Of a stretch of DNA of 64,000 nt, positions 43,812-53,212 are shown one piece after another; the first letter of the stretch is position 1, and every line of letters begins with the position of its first letter. The position numbers were made by a program, and so were the translations under genes. Source of the DNA: Betaproteobacteria bacterium (GTDB lineage Bacteria; Pseudomonadota; Gammaproteobacteria; Burkholderiales; Usitatibacteraceae); contig JADJEZ010000001.1 of the NCBI GenBank assembly GCA_016708825.1, positions 186,001 to 250,000 of the forward strand, given 5' to 3'. The notes beneath the pieces are model-generated. The model was not told the DNA's origin. It worked only from the letters and a program-made list of their open reading frames with translations, and ran no database searches.

Positions 43812-45122
43812 ATGGGACAGCCTGCCGCGGAAATAGGGGAACGTCCCCAATTTCCGCCGGCGTCGGTGGCGTGGCTGGTGTGGGGGCTGGGCGCGGCGCT
43901 CTATCTCATCGCGTTCTACCAGCGGGTCGCGCCCGCGGTGCTGGTGCAGGAACTCACGCGGGAATTCGCGCTGACCGGGGCGGCGCTCGGCAACCTCTCC
44001 GCCTTCTACTTCTACAGCTACGTGGCGATACAGATCCCCACGGGCCTCATCGCCGACCGCTGGGGGCCGAGGAAGCTCCTCACGGCGGGCGCGGCCCTCA
44101 CGGCGCTGGGCACGCTGGTCTTTGCCTTGGCGCCGACGGCCTACGTCGCGAACGCAGGCAGGCTCGCGATCGGCGCGGCCGCGGGCGTGGCGTTCGTCGC
44201 GATGCTCAAGCTCGCGAGCCACTGGATGCCGTCGCGGCAGTTCGCGTTCGCGAGCGGTGTCGCGCTTTTCATAGGCGTGGTGGGCGCGACGATCGCCGGC
44301 GCCCCGCTGCGCCTTGCCGTGGACGCGATGGGCTGGAGAAACGTCATGGTCGCGAGCGCCGTGGCGACGGCGTTCGTCGCGGTGGCCATCTGGCTCGTGG
44401 TGCGCGACGACCCGGCCGAGCGCGGCTACGGCTCCCACTTCCCGCACCGCAAGGCGCAGGACGGTGGCGGCTCCGTGTGGGAGGACCTGAAGCTCATCCT
44501 GGGATACCGCAACGCGTGGCTGTTTTTCTGCATCCCCGGCGCGTTCTCGGGGATCGTGCTCATGTTCGCGGGGCTGTGGGGCGTTCCCTTCCTCACCACG
44601 CACTACGGCTTCACCACGGCGGAGGCGGCGCTGCTCGCCTCCCTCACGCTCATCGCCTGGAGCGTGGGCAGCATCGTCTACGGCCCGATCTCCGAGCGTG
44701 CCCGCAGCCGCCGCGGCCCTTACCTCGCGGGACTCGTCGGCACCATGGCGCTGTGGGCCGCGATCGTGTGGGTGCCGGGCTGGAGCCGGCCGATGCTCGT
44801 CACACTGCTCGTGGCCCTGGGCCTCGTGGGTGGCGCCTTCATCCTCACCTTCCCGTTCGCCAAGGAGAGCGTGCCCGCGCGGCTCGCGGGAACCATCTCC
44901 GGCATCGCCAACATGGGCGTGATGATGGGCGGGCTCGTCATGCAGCCGCTCGTGGGCTGGGTGCTCGACCGCCACTGGACGGGCGCGCTCACGCCCGGCG
45001 GCGCGCGGCTCTACGACCTCGCCGCCTACCAGGGTGCGTTCTCGCTCCTTTTCGCGTGGGGGGCGCTCGCGTTCCTGCTGCTCCTCTTCACGCGCGAGAC
45101 GAACTGCCGGCAATCGGCGTAG
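43812..45122 (+). CDS. MFS transporter, ACS/nitrate-sugar phosphate-like
   Basis: 436 residues with 12 predicted helices. Helix 2-3 loop GLIADRWGPRKLL; helix 4 GVAFVAMLKLASHWMPSRQFAFASG resembles the OPA/anion:cation symporter group; the second half has FPFAKESVPARLAGTISGIANMG. Substrate unknown. The ATG at 43812 gives a short polar head before helix 1. Close spacing suggests co-transcription with the rhodanese. Confidence 0.82.
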   Translation: MGQPAAEIGERPQFPPASVAWLVWGLGAALYLIAFYQRVAPAVLVQELTREFALTGAALGNLSAFYFYSYVAIQIPTGLIADRWGPRKLLTAGAALTALGTLVFALAPTAYVANAGRLAIGAAAGVAFVAMLKLASHWMPSRQFAFASGVALFIGVVGATIAGAPLRLAVDAMGWRNVMVASAVATAFVAVAIWLVVRDDPAERGYGSHFPHRKAQDGGGSVWEDLKLILGYRNAWLFFCIPGAFSGIVLMFAGLWGVPFLTTHYGFTTAEAALLASLTLIAWSVGSIVYGPISERARSRRGPYLAGLVGTMALWAAIVWVPGWSRPMLVTLLVALGLVGGAFILTFPFAKESVPARLAGTISGIANMGVMMGGLVMQPLVGWVLDRHWTGALTPGGARLYDLAAYQGAFSLLFAWGALAFLLLLFTRETNCRQSA

Positions 45123-45251
45123 CGGCCCTTCCCAGGCGCGCGCCGACGGGCGCACTGGACAGGTCGGCACGGCCACGGCGCCCGTGCGGCGGTTTGGCGT
45201 GCCCACGAGCACAACCCGAAGTAGTCGGCGCGTGCCTGGAGACAGGTGCGG

Positions 45252-45405
45252 GGGACGAGGTGGGTTGGGATTGTTTTTTGGTTCGGGCCGAATGAACTGG
45301 CTCCCGTCGTCGGCTCCGGGGAGATCTCGACAGAGGTTCGGGCGGCGACGCCCGCGGCAATTTGACTCGGCCCGAACCAAAAAAAAACCCAACCCACCTC
45401 GTCCC
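45252..45405. repeat. Large inverted repeat between convergent genes
   Basis: About 40 bases at 45252-45291 (GGGACGAGGTGGGTTGGG..., then a T run and GGTTCGGGCCGA) recur as reverse complement at 45367-45405, separated by 75 bases. Only a few positions in the T/A run differ. It lies between two convergent MFS genes with no open frame. It could be a MITE-like element, a miniature transposon remnant or a strong two-way terminator. Confidence 0.7.
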
Positions 45406-45498
45406 TTCTCTGCTGCGACCTCCCCACTCACGGCGCAGCTGTCCCTTCTCTGCTGCAACCTCCCCACTCGCGGCGCAGCTGTCCCTGCTCTCGGCTCG
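45401..45498. repeat. 40-base tandem repeat, two copies plus partial
   Basis: The unit GTCCCTTCTCTGCTGC...GGCGCAGCT (45401-45440) recurs at 45441-45480 with only two substitutions, and a partial third copy starts at 45481. It shares five bases with the right arm of the inverted repeat. Each unit contains CTGCTGC and GCAGC, able to pair. The rest of the 413-base gap 45123-45535 shows nothing else. Confidence 0.7.
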
Positions 45499-45535
45499 AC
45501 CACCGTCATCCGCCAGGAACAAGTCCTGCCGGCCG

Positions 45536-46750
45536 TCAGGTCGCCTTGTGCAGCGTTCCCTTGTAGTAGAACCGCCAGCAGGTAAAGCCGGCGAGCATCA
45601 TCGCGGCCATGGCCACTGCCATCCAACGCGTGTCGTGGAAGACGGCCGGGGCGATGACGCCCGCGGTGATCGTGTTGAGCATTCCGGAGACGAAGCCCTG
45701 GAGGGAGGCGGCCATGCCGCGCCGCGTGGGAAAGAGGTCGAGCGTGGTGAGCGAGATCGTCGGCATCGCCATCGCGGTGCCGATGGCGTAGAAGAAGATC
45801 GGCATGACCGCCCACGGCACCGACGGCGTGAAGGCGAACGAGTAGGCGAGGTTCGCCAGGGCGGATGCGCCCATGAAGGTGTAGGCGCGGCGCAGCGTCT
45901 GCGCCCGGGAAAGCCTGCCCGCCGCGCGACCGGAGAGCTGCGATCCCACGAGAATGCCGGCGATCGACGGGATGAAGAGCCACGAGTAGGCCATGGGCGG
46001 AAGCCCCAGGTGCGTCGAGAGGAACATCGGCGCCGACAGGATGTAGAGGAAGAAGGCGTTGAAGTTGAAGCCCATGGCGAGCGAGAGCAACAGGAAGCGC
46101 CGGCTCGCCCCGACCTCGCGGTAGCCCTGCAGCAAGGGTCCCGGCCGGAAGGGCTGGCGCTGGTCCTCGGGAAGGGTCTCGCGCAGGAGCCGCGCGCCCG
46201 CGAACACGATGATCGCGCCCACCGCCGCCAGGAACCAGAAGATCGACTTCCACCCGAAGAGCTCGAAGAGCACGCCGCCGATGATGGGTGCGATGACCGG
46301 CGCGAGCCCGAAGAAGAGCGTCACCATCGACATGAGGCGCTGCGCGTCCTCCTCGTTGTAGAGGTCGCGGATCATGGCGCGGCCCACGACGATGCCCGCG
46401 CCCGTGGACATCCCCTGCAGCACGCGCCACAGGATCAGCGTGTGCACGTTGCTCGCGAGCGCCGCGCCCACGGAGGCCACGGTGAAGATCACGAGCGAGA
46501 TCACGATCACGGGCTTGCGGCCGAAGCTGTCGGAGAGAGCGCCGTGGAAGAGGAACATCACGCCGAAGGCGAGGAGGTAGGCCGAGAGCGTCTGCTGCAT
46601 CTCCAGCGGTGTGGCGCCGAGCGCGACCTGCATGCCGCCGAACGCGGGCAGGTAGGTGTCGACCGCGAAGGGGCCCAGCATGGCGAGCGAGCCCAGCAGC
46701 GCCGCGAAGGCGATGCGGAACGAGAGCGCCTTCCTGTCGGGCGCGGTCAT
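45536..46750 (-). CDS. Bcr/CflA-type drug-resistance MFS transporter
   Basis: 404 residues, 12 helices. Opening MLGPFAVDTYLPAFGGM (family helix 1), MFLFHGALSDSFGRKPVI (loop 2-3), WRVLQGMSTGAGIVVGRAMIRDLY (helix 4) and PVIAPIIGGVLFELFGWKSIFW are Bcr/CflA signatures. Proton-driven exporter of antibiotics or other small compounds. Its ATG overlaps the stop of the multihaem cytochrome gene (ATGA), an unusual pairing. Confidence 0.88.
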   Translation of the reverse strand: MTAPDRKALSFRIAFAALLGSLAMLGPFAVDTYLPAFGGMQVALGATPLEMQQTLSAYLLAFGVMFLFHGALSDSFGRKPVIVISLVIFTVASVGAALASNVHTLILWRVLQGMSTGAGIVVGRAMIRDLYNEEDAQRLMSMVTLFFGLAPVIAPIIGGVLFELFGWKSIFWFLAAVGAIIVFAGARLLRETLPEDQRQPFRPGPLLQGYREVGASRRFLLLSLAMGFNFNAFFLYILSAPMFLSTHLGLPPMAYSWLFIPSIAGILVGSQLSGRAAGRLSRAQTLRRAYTFMGASALANLAYSFAFTPSVPWAVMPIFFYAIGTAMAMPTISLTTLDLFPTRRGMAASLQGFVSGMLNTITAGVIAPAVFHDTRWMAVAMAAMMLAGFTCWRFYYKGTLHKAT

Positions 46751-48654
46751 GTTGAACCCTTCGGCCACGCCGGCAGCGCGCAACGCGGGGACTTGCCCGC
46801 GAGCGTGCCCGCAAAATCGGCACGGGCGCGCTTCATGACGGCCGAATCACCCTTGTGGCAGGCGAGACACGCGCCGACCGTGAGGATGCGGCGCTGCTCC
46901 TCCACCGAGAAGGGGCGCGCGCTCTCGCGCGTCGAGACCATGCCGCTTCGTCCCTGCAGGAACCCTGTCCACGCGTCCTCGGGCAGGCCGTCGTGCTTCG
47001 AAGGCTTCGCGGCCGGCCGGAAGGTCCAGCGTCCCGATTTCCCCGAGACCCGGTAGCGCAACTCTCCCTTGCCGTAACCCAGAGCCACCGGATCGGCGTG
47101 GCAGGACGCGCAGCTTCTCGCCTCGCGCCGCGTGGTATGCGAATGCAGCTTTGCGTAAAGGCGGCGGTGGATCAGGTCGGGCGGCTTGCCGGCCTCGCGG
47201 TTGCGGTCGAAGGACATGACCATGCCGGGGACGAAGGTGTCGATGGCGCCGCGGGCCTCGCCCGCGTGCAGCACGACAAGAGTCGGCGGCAGCGGCTCGA
47301 AGGGCCCCGCGGTCTCGTTCCAGGTGCCCTTCACCCAGGCCTGCGCCGCGTGGTCGAAGCCCGTGTCCTTCGGGTCGAACTGCGTGTGGCAGGCGACGCA
47401 GCGCGGCGCCCATGCGGTGTGGCAGCTCGCGCAGGAGAGCCTCGCGTGGCCCCGGCCCTCGGTGCACGCGGCGGCCGGCGCCTTGAGCGGCAGCGCCTCG
47501 CCCGTGCGCTTGCGCAGGAGCCGCGCGCCCTTGCCCTCCTCGACCACCACGTTCACGAGCGGCTCTCCGTCGCGCGTCGTGCCCATGCGCTGGCCGGGGC
47601 CGAGCGCCGTTCCGCGAAGCTTCATCAGCAGCCGCGACTCGGGGTCGACGAATTCCGGCGCGACCGAGACGAGCTTCGCCGCATGGCAATCCTCGCAGGC
47701 CACCTTCTGTTGCTCGCTTTTCCGCGCGACTTCCGCGCCCGCGCCCATGAGCTCGTTGGCGGTGTGGCAGTCGATGCATTCGAGACCGCGCTCGTGGTGC
47801 ACGTCGGCGACGACCATTTCCACGAATCGCCCGTCGTCGAGCTTGCGCACCCTGGCGCTTGCCGCCTTCCCGCCGGCCGCGGGCGCCGCGTTGTTGCCCG
47901 CCTCCTCGCGCAACTCGTTCCAGCCCTCGTAGCTCAGGGCGATGCGGCCCGATCGGCTGTGGCAGCCGAAGCAGTGGGCGTTGCGCGAATTCACGACGAG
48001 CGCGGGGTGCGTGGCCGGGCTCGCGGTGCGTTCCTTGGGCGCCGTGGCCGCGTAACGCACGAGATCCTCCGCCGCGGCCTTGCCGTACTCCAGGTGGCAG
48101 GCGTTGCAGCCGCCGCCAAGGGATTGCTCGCCGATGGGCCCCCACTCGGCCTTCGCCTGCCCGAGGTGGCAGCCGACGCACAGTTCGCGCAGGTGGCTGT
48201 CGGCCACGCCGTGGCCAAGCCGGTTCGCGTGGGGGATTCGCCCGTCGGGCCGCGCCGGCTCGCCGAGGGCCTCGCGGTCCACCGCGATGACGCCCGCCAT
48301 CGTCGTCATGATCGAGCGCTCCACGCGCGGGACGATCGCTTCGTGGCAGCCGGCCTGCCCGCAGGTGCGCCCGGCGTCGGCCAGGTTGCCGGGGATGCGC
48401 ACCATCCCCGCGTGGGCGTTGGCCTTGTCGAGCGTGCGCTTGTCTCCCGCGTGGCACGAGGCGCACCCGATGGCCGAGGGCGCGTGGGGACCTTCGAGGC
48501 CAGTCACCTTGCCGTGGCAGACGAGGCAACCCTCCGTGAGCCCCGTTCCGGTCCCGAGGCGGCTGAAATCGCCCCGGTACAGCAGCGCTCCACCCAGGGA
48601 GAGGGCAGCGATGGCGGCGAGCAGCAGGAAGGTCTTCAGGCGCACAGGCGCCAT
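46747..48654 (-). CDS. Periplasmic multihaem cytochrome c (12 haem sites)
   Basis: 635 residues. N-terminal membrane anchor or uncleaved signal (KTFLLLAAIAALSLGGALLY). Eleven CxxCH motifs are visible (CLVCH, CASCH, CVGCH, CNACH, CFGCH, CIDCH, CEDCH, CASCH, CVACH, CASCH, CLACH) plus one CX4CH (CGQAGCH). The family moves electrons between quinone-linked and terminal reductases or extracellular acceptors. No quinol dehydrogenase or NrfA-like partner lies nearby, and the next gene is an MFS exporter coupled by overlap. Confidence 0.88.
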   Translation of the reverse strand: MAPVRLKTFLLLAAIAALSLGGALLYRGDFSRLGTGTGLTEGCLVCHGKVTGLEGPHAPSAIGCASCHAGDKRTLDKANAHAGMVRIPGNLADAGRTCGQAGCHEAIVPRVERSIMTTMAGVIAVDREALGEPARPDGRIPHANRLGHGVADSHLRELCVGCHLGQAKAEWGPIGEQSLGGGCNACHLEYGKAAAEDLVRYAATAPKERTASPATHPALVVNSRNAHCFGCHSRSGRIALSYEGWNELREEAGNNAAPAAGGKAASARVRKLDDGRFVEMVVADVHHERGLECIDCHTANELMGAGAEVARKSEQQKVACEDCHAAKLVSVAPEFVDPESRLLMKLRGTALGPGQRMGTTRDGEPLVNVVVEEGKGARLLRKRTGEALPLKAPAAACTEGRGHARLSCASCHTAWAPRCVACHTQFDPKDTGFDHAAQAWVKGTWNETAGPFEPLPPTLVVLHAGEARGAIDTFVPGMVMSFDRNREAGKPPDLIHRRLYAKLHSHTTRREARSCASCHADPVALGYGKGELRYRVSGKSGRWTFRPAAKPSKHDGLPEDAWTGFLQGRSGMVSTRESARPFSVEEQRRILTVGACLACHKGDSAVMKRARADFAGTLAGKSPRCALPAWPKGST

Positions 48655-48715
48655 TTTAGCGGGCCGGGGCGGCGCACCTTCCGCGGGAGCCCCGTGAGGC
48701 TCCCCGCCGCGTCGC

Positions 48716-49502
48716 TCACATCATCCGGAAGTGATGCAGGAAGCTGCGGCTCACCGGCAGCGTCTCGTCGCGGCCCTTCAGGTGGATGGTCGCGGTCTCG
48801 TTGGCGCCGCGCACGACATGGGCCACGGCGCGCAGGTTCACCGCGACCGAGCGGTGCACCTGCACGAACTGGCCGGGATCGAGCTGCGCCGCGAGATCCT
48901 TCAATGCGACGCGCACCAGCCCCTCGCCGCGCTCGCCGTCCGGCGTGTGCCACGCGACCAGCGTGTACTTGTCCTCGGCGCGCAGGAAATCGACCTCGTC
49001 GGCCGCGATCACGCGCAGCTTCTGCCCCACCGACACCCGCAGCCACTTGAGCGTGGCGGGTGCGGCCCCCTTCGCGAAGCGCGCGACGACCTGGTCCAGC
49101 AGCGCCTCGGTGTCGGGAACCCCTTGCCCCGCGCGAAGCCGCTCGCGAAGCCGCCCCACGGTGTCCGCGAGGGCGCGCGAGTTCCACGGGCTTCACCAGG
49201 TAGTCGAGCGCGCCCTGCTCGAAGGCCTGCACCGCGTACTGGTCGTAGGCGGTCACGAAGACCACGTGCGCGCGCCGGCCGATGAAGCGCGCGGCTTCCA
49301 CGCCGGAGAGGCCGGGCATGTGCACATCGAGGAAGCAGACGTCGGGCTTGAGCGCCTCGAAGCTCTCCACCGCGAGGCGCCCGTTCTTCGGCTGCGCCAC
49401 CACCTCCAGCTCCGGCCAGGCCTGGGCGAGGAGCCGCGCGAGGGATTCGCGCAGCAGCGGCTCGTCGTCGGCGATGAGCGCGGTGGGGCGTCTTCCGCTC
49501 AT
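48716..49502 (-). CDS. LytTR-family response regulator, frameshifted
   Basis: About 261 residues. Receiver domain: ALIADDEPLLRESLARLL, phospho-Asp in CFLDVHMPGLSG, and the Lys in DYLVKPVE. Directly after VKPVELARP the frame slips near 49185; the linker and LytTR DNA-binding domain follow in the other frame (IAADEVDFLRAEDKYTLVAWH, QVHRSVAVNLRAVAHV, PVSRSFLHHF). AlgR/LytR-type regulator. Its ATG overlaps the kinase stop (ATGA), so they form one operon. Confidence 0.82.
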
Positions 49503-50590
49503 TCCGTGGCCCGCCGCGCCGGGAAGTCGAGTTCCGCGCTGGTGCCGTGGGGCTGCACCGGCTGGAGATCGAGCTTCGCGTCGCCGCCGAAGAAGAGCGC
49601 GAGGCGCTCGCGCAGGTTGGTGAGACCGGTGCCCAGCCCCGCGCCGCCGCTCCCCAGTCCCATGCCGGTGTCCGTGACCCGCGCGCGGCAGCGGCCGTCC
49701 TCCACCCACGCGCGCACGCCGATGTGGCCGCCCTCCTCGCTGGGGTCGATGCCATGGCGCACGGCGTTCTCGGCGAGCGTGAGGAGCGTCATCGGCGGGC
49801 ATTGCAGGAGCCTCGCCTCCTCGTCGGCCTCGATCGTGAAGTCGAGGCGATCGGGCATGCGCATGTGCATCACCTCGAGGTAGGCGCGCACGAGGTCCAG
49901 CTCCTGCGCGAGGGTCGCCGCCGGCTCGTTCAGGCGCGGCACCGCGGCGCGCAGATACGCGATGAGGCTGTCGAGCACCGTGGAGGCGCGCGGGGAGCCC
50001 GTGTTCACGAGCTCCCGCACGTTGGCGAGCGTGTTGAAGAGGAAATGCGGCTCGACGCGGGCCTGCAGGAGGCGAAGGCGCGCATCGAGCGCCTTGCGCT
50101 CGAACTCGCTTCGCTCCAGCTCGAAGGCGAGCGCCTGGTTGCGCGCGGCGTCGCGGATCTCGTTGAAGAGCGCCGATACGGCGATCCACGGCGAGGCGAG
50201 CAGGCCCAGGAAGCTCATGAACGCGAACCCGGTGAGGCGCTTTTCGTCCACGTACCACGCGGGCTGCTCTCCCATGGTGGTGAGGCAGTAGGCGAGCAGA
50301 ACGCCCAAGGGCACCGCGACCGCAACGCCCATGACCTGCAGCGCCCAGCGTGCGAGCCACTTCGGCAGGCGCGCGGGCCAGCGCTCGAAGAGGCCGTAGG
50401 CGACGATTACCATGGTGCCCGCGATCAGCAGGCGCCCGAACAGCATGGGGTACGGCGCCTGCCAGGTCGGGAGGATAAGGAGGCTCACCGCGAGGCAGGT
50501 GAAGAACGCGACCTTTACGCGCCGGAGGGCGAAGACGCGCCGCAGCGTCGACGGCGACGAAGGCGGGGCGGGGGATACGGAAGCGTCCAT
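49499..50590 (-). CDS. LytS/YehU-type sensor histidine kinase
   Basis: 363 residues. Four hydrophobic segments occupy residues about 25-160 (for example LLIAGTMVIVAYGLF and VMGVAVAVPLGVLLAYCL), then a coiled linker, the His_kinase domain with RVEPHFLFNTLANVRELV (phospho-His) and an ATPase domain (PPMTLLTLAENAVRHGI, DTGMGLGSGGAGLGTGLTNLRERL). No obvious sensor domain besides the membrane part. Partner of the overlapping LytTR regulator. Ligand unknown. Confidence 0.87.
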   Translation of the reverse strand: MDASVSPAPPSSPSTLRRVFALRRVKVAFFTCLAVSLLILPTWQAPYPMLFGRLLIAGTMVIVAYGLFERWPARLPKWLARWALQVMGVAVAVPLGVLLAYCLTTMGEQPAWYVDEKRLTGFAFMSFLGLLASPWIAVSALFNEIRDAARNQALAFELERSEFERKALDARLRLLQARVEPHFLFNTLANVRELVNTGSPRASTVLDSLIAYLRAAVPRLNEPAATLAQELDLVRAYLEVMHMRMPDRLDFTIEADEEARLLQCPPMTLLTLAENAVRHGIDPSEEGGHIGVRAWVEDGRCRARVTDTGMGLGSGGAGLGTGLTNLRERLALFFGGDAKLDLQPVQPHGTSAELDFPARRATE

Positions 50591-50776
50591 GGCGCAACGA
50601 TAGCAGCCGCGCAAGCGCCGATTTCGGTGAAAAGGGGGGCTCCGGGCACCCCCTACCGCGGCCCGTCCGCATTCACCGTACCTCGCGCCGGCCAGCCGTC
50701 TCCCGTCGCAAACCGGTTCCCCGCTCGCGGCCGTTCTCCCACAGTCGGGGCCATTCACCGAATGCGGGAGGACAAG

Positions 50777-52403
50777 ATGACGAGATTGCCGAAGCGGATT
50801 TCTCTCCTGTGGTTGGCGGCGAGCCTGTTCCTGGCGCTCCCGGCGGCCGCAGCGGAGAAGATCCAGGGGCCGTTGATGGGCGTGGAATGGCTCCTCGCAA
50901 ACCGCGCGAATGCCGAGGTCCTCGTCCTCGACGCCTCGCCGCCGCCGCTGCACGCGAAGGAGCACATTCCCGGCGCGGTGAGCGCGAGCATCATGTCCTT
51001 CGGCGCGCGCGAGGCCCCGGCCGCCGAGATGGAGCGGCGCTTCCGGTCCTGGGGCATTGGCGCCGGCAGGAAGGTCGTCCTCTACGACCAGGGCGACCCG
51101 ATGTGGGCCACGCGCCTCTACTTCGACCTGCAGCGCCACGGCTTTCCGCTGGAGAATCTCTTCGTCCTCGACGGCGGGCTCGCGAAGTGGAAGGAAGTCG
51201 GAGGCGCGGTGACCAAGGAGCCCACGCCCGCACCGGCGCCCGGCGACTTCCGCGTGAGCGCGCCAAAGGAGGAACTGCGGGTGCGGCTTCCGGAATTCCT
51301 CGCGGCGAGCGGCGACACGCGCGGCAACGCTCTCGTGGAGGCGCTCGATGCCTCGTGGCACTTCGGCGAGACGGCCTTCTTCGACCGCGGCGGACATATA
51401 CCCAACGGCATCCTCGTGCCGAGCGCCGACTTCTACAACGCCGACAAGACCTTCAAGTCGGCCGCGGAGATGCAGCGGATGCTCGACTACCTGGGCGTGA
51501 AACGCGGGCAGCAGGTCCTCACCTATTGCGGCGGTGGCGTCGCGGCGAGCGTGCCCTGGTTCGCGATGAAGCACCTGCTGGGATACCCGAAGGTGCGGCT
51601 CTTCGTGGAGTCGGAGATGGAATGGCTGCGCGACGACCGCGGCCTGCCGTTCTGGACCTACGGCGCGCCATACCTCATGCGGGAGACGGCGTGGCTCAAG
51701 ACCTGGGGCGGCCGGATGATGCGCATGTACGGCGTCTCCGACGTGAGCATCGTGGACGTGCGCCCGGCTGACGCGTTTGCCTTCGGGCACCTGCCGTTCG
51801 CGCTGAACGTTCCGGCCGACGAGTTCCGGCGCCACCTCGCCTCGCCGGCCAAGCTCGCCGAGATGCTCGCAAAGGCGGGCGTCCGTGCTTCCGACGAGGC
51901 GGTGGTGGTCTCGGGCGCGGGATTGGACAAGGATTCCGCGCTCGCCTTCCTCCTGCTCGAGCGCCTGGGACAGCAGCGCGTCTCCGTCTTCATGGATTCG
52001 CAGGAGAAATCGGTGCAGGCGGGGCTCGCGCTGGCGGACCCGAAGAAGCCCACACCGCCATCGCCCGGGTTCCGCCTCGTATTCCGCGAGCCCGCGGGAA
52101 GGCGTGCTGATCGGCTCACCCGGAGATACCCGCGGCGTGTATCCCAAGGTCTTCGTTGCCTCCGGGAAGCAGGTGCCCACCCGCGGGCCCGAGGGCAAGG
52201 TCGTCCACGTGCCCTACACCGAGCTCCTCAACGCCGACGGCACGCCGAAGGCGGCGAAGGACATCTGGAAGACGCTCGTGAAGGCGGGCGTGCCTCGCTA
52301 CGCGGAACTGGTGAGCTTCTCCGACGACCCGGGCGAGGCGGCGGTCAACTACTTCGTGCTCAGGCTGATGGGATTCCCCGACGTGAAGGTGTTGGGGATG
52401 TAG
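50777..52403 (+). CDS. Exported multi-rhodanese protein, frameshifted
   Basis: About 541 residues with signal peptide (PKRISLLWLAASLFLALPAAAA). Rhodanese domain 1 (about 40-170) has Asp104 where the catalytic Cys would be (VVLYDQGD). Domain 2 (about 185-315) has an active Cys251 in LTYCGGGVAASVPW. Domain 3 (about 330-430) has Ser/Gly in its loop (VVSGAGLDKD). A one-base slip near 52100 leads into a last 100-residue part (GVYPKVFVASGKQVPT, VNYFVLRLMGFPDVKVL). Periplasmic sulfur transfer is likely. The ATG at 50777 has GGGAGG upstream. Confidence 0.8.
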
Positions 52404-52418
52404 CGCGCCGAGCCCGAT

Positions 52419-52612
52419 TCATGCGGCGTACAGCAGGAACTCCACCTTCACGGCATCGAAGGGGAATTCGACGGCGCCATCCGAAGTCCGGACGATGACG
52501 CCCGCGTCGAGCAGCGCCCGCACATCGCCGTGGACTGCCTTCACGTCACGCCCCACGCGTCGCGCCGCCTCGCGTATCGACATCGGGCCCGCGCCCGTCT
52601 GGCACCAATTCC
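52419..52612 (-). pseudogene. Truncated winged-helix regulator (HVO_A0114-like), 3' part
   Basis: A minus-strand frame of 64 codons: after NWCQ it reads TGAGPMSIREAARR, then VGRDVKAVHGDVRALLDAG and EFPFDAVKVEFLLYAA before TGA at 52421-52419. This is the C-terminal winged helix of small regulators that usually carry about 60 more residues upstream. The homology ends abruptly near 52612, where unrelated sequence of different base composition begins, so the gene seems cut by a rearrangement. Confidence 0.55.
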
Positions 52613-52834
52613 GCCGACGTATGGACAGTCGAATGCTATGGGCACGATCTCTGTGTATGCCGGATTGGCCATGGAAACGGCGTCTTGTCGATTCCAGAGG
52701 AGCCTTCGGGAACAGACACCTGCGCCGGCTGCGTGAACCTGTTTGCGGCTATTGCCAGCGCTGCGTGGCTTTCCGCTTTGGAAGAATATGATGAGACAGG
52801 CGGGTAACAGGCGCTCGCGAATCGGAGACATGGC

Positions 52835-53212
52835 ATGTGGAGCGGGCTACGGAAAGTCCAGGTGGCAGCAAGCCTCTCGCTCGCCACGCTTTTGGCCACG
52901 GCCTGCGCGATCGGCTCGGTAGTCGTCGCATACTCCATCGAAGGATCCATCGGCGGCGTGGATCAAGCTGGCCAACCGTGGCAGGCTGCTCCAGAGCAGG
53001 TGAGGCTGCTGCATCGCGGCGATGCGCTGACGACCTTCACGTCGATCGAGTACCTTGGTGAGAGGATTCATTGGCGCATTGGGGCTGGAACGGGGGGGAT
53101 CGGCGGCCCGATTACCAACGTCTCGCGTTCTCGCATCTGCTTTGGCTTCAATGAAGCAACGATTTCGTCGAATTTCAGGCCTGATCCCGTGCCGCTGCGC
53201 TCTTCTATGTGA
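52835..53212 (+). CDS. Putative lipoprotein of unknown function
   Basis: 125 residues: MWSGLRKVQVAASLSLATLLATAC is a typical lipoprotein signal with lipobox Cys near residue 24, followed by a short mature part (QVRLLHRGDALTTFTSIEYL). It may continue into the next frame (53209) through a slip. Base composition is lower in GC than the flanks, suggesting transferred DNA. No recognised family. Confidence 0.4.
   Translation: MWSGLRKVQVAASLSLATLLATACAIGSVVVAYSIEGSIGGVDQAGQPWQAAPEQVRLLHRGDALTTFTSIEYLGERIHWRIGAGTGGIGGPITNVSRSRICFGFNEATISSNFRPDPVPLRSSM

Noticed and set aside
45401..45498. CRISPR array
   Set aside because: The 40-base units are directly adjacent without spacers, only two and a half copies exist, and there are no cas genes.
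48636..50672. A 678-codon frame spanning kinase and regulator
   Set aside because: Most of it is antisense or out of frame; only the regulator's N-terminus belongs to it.
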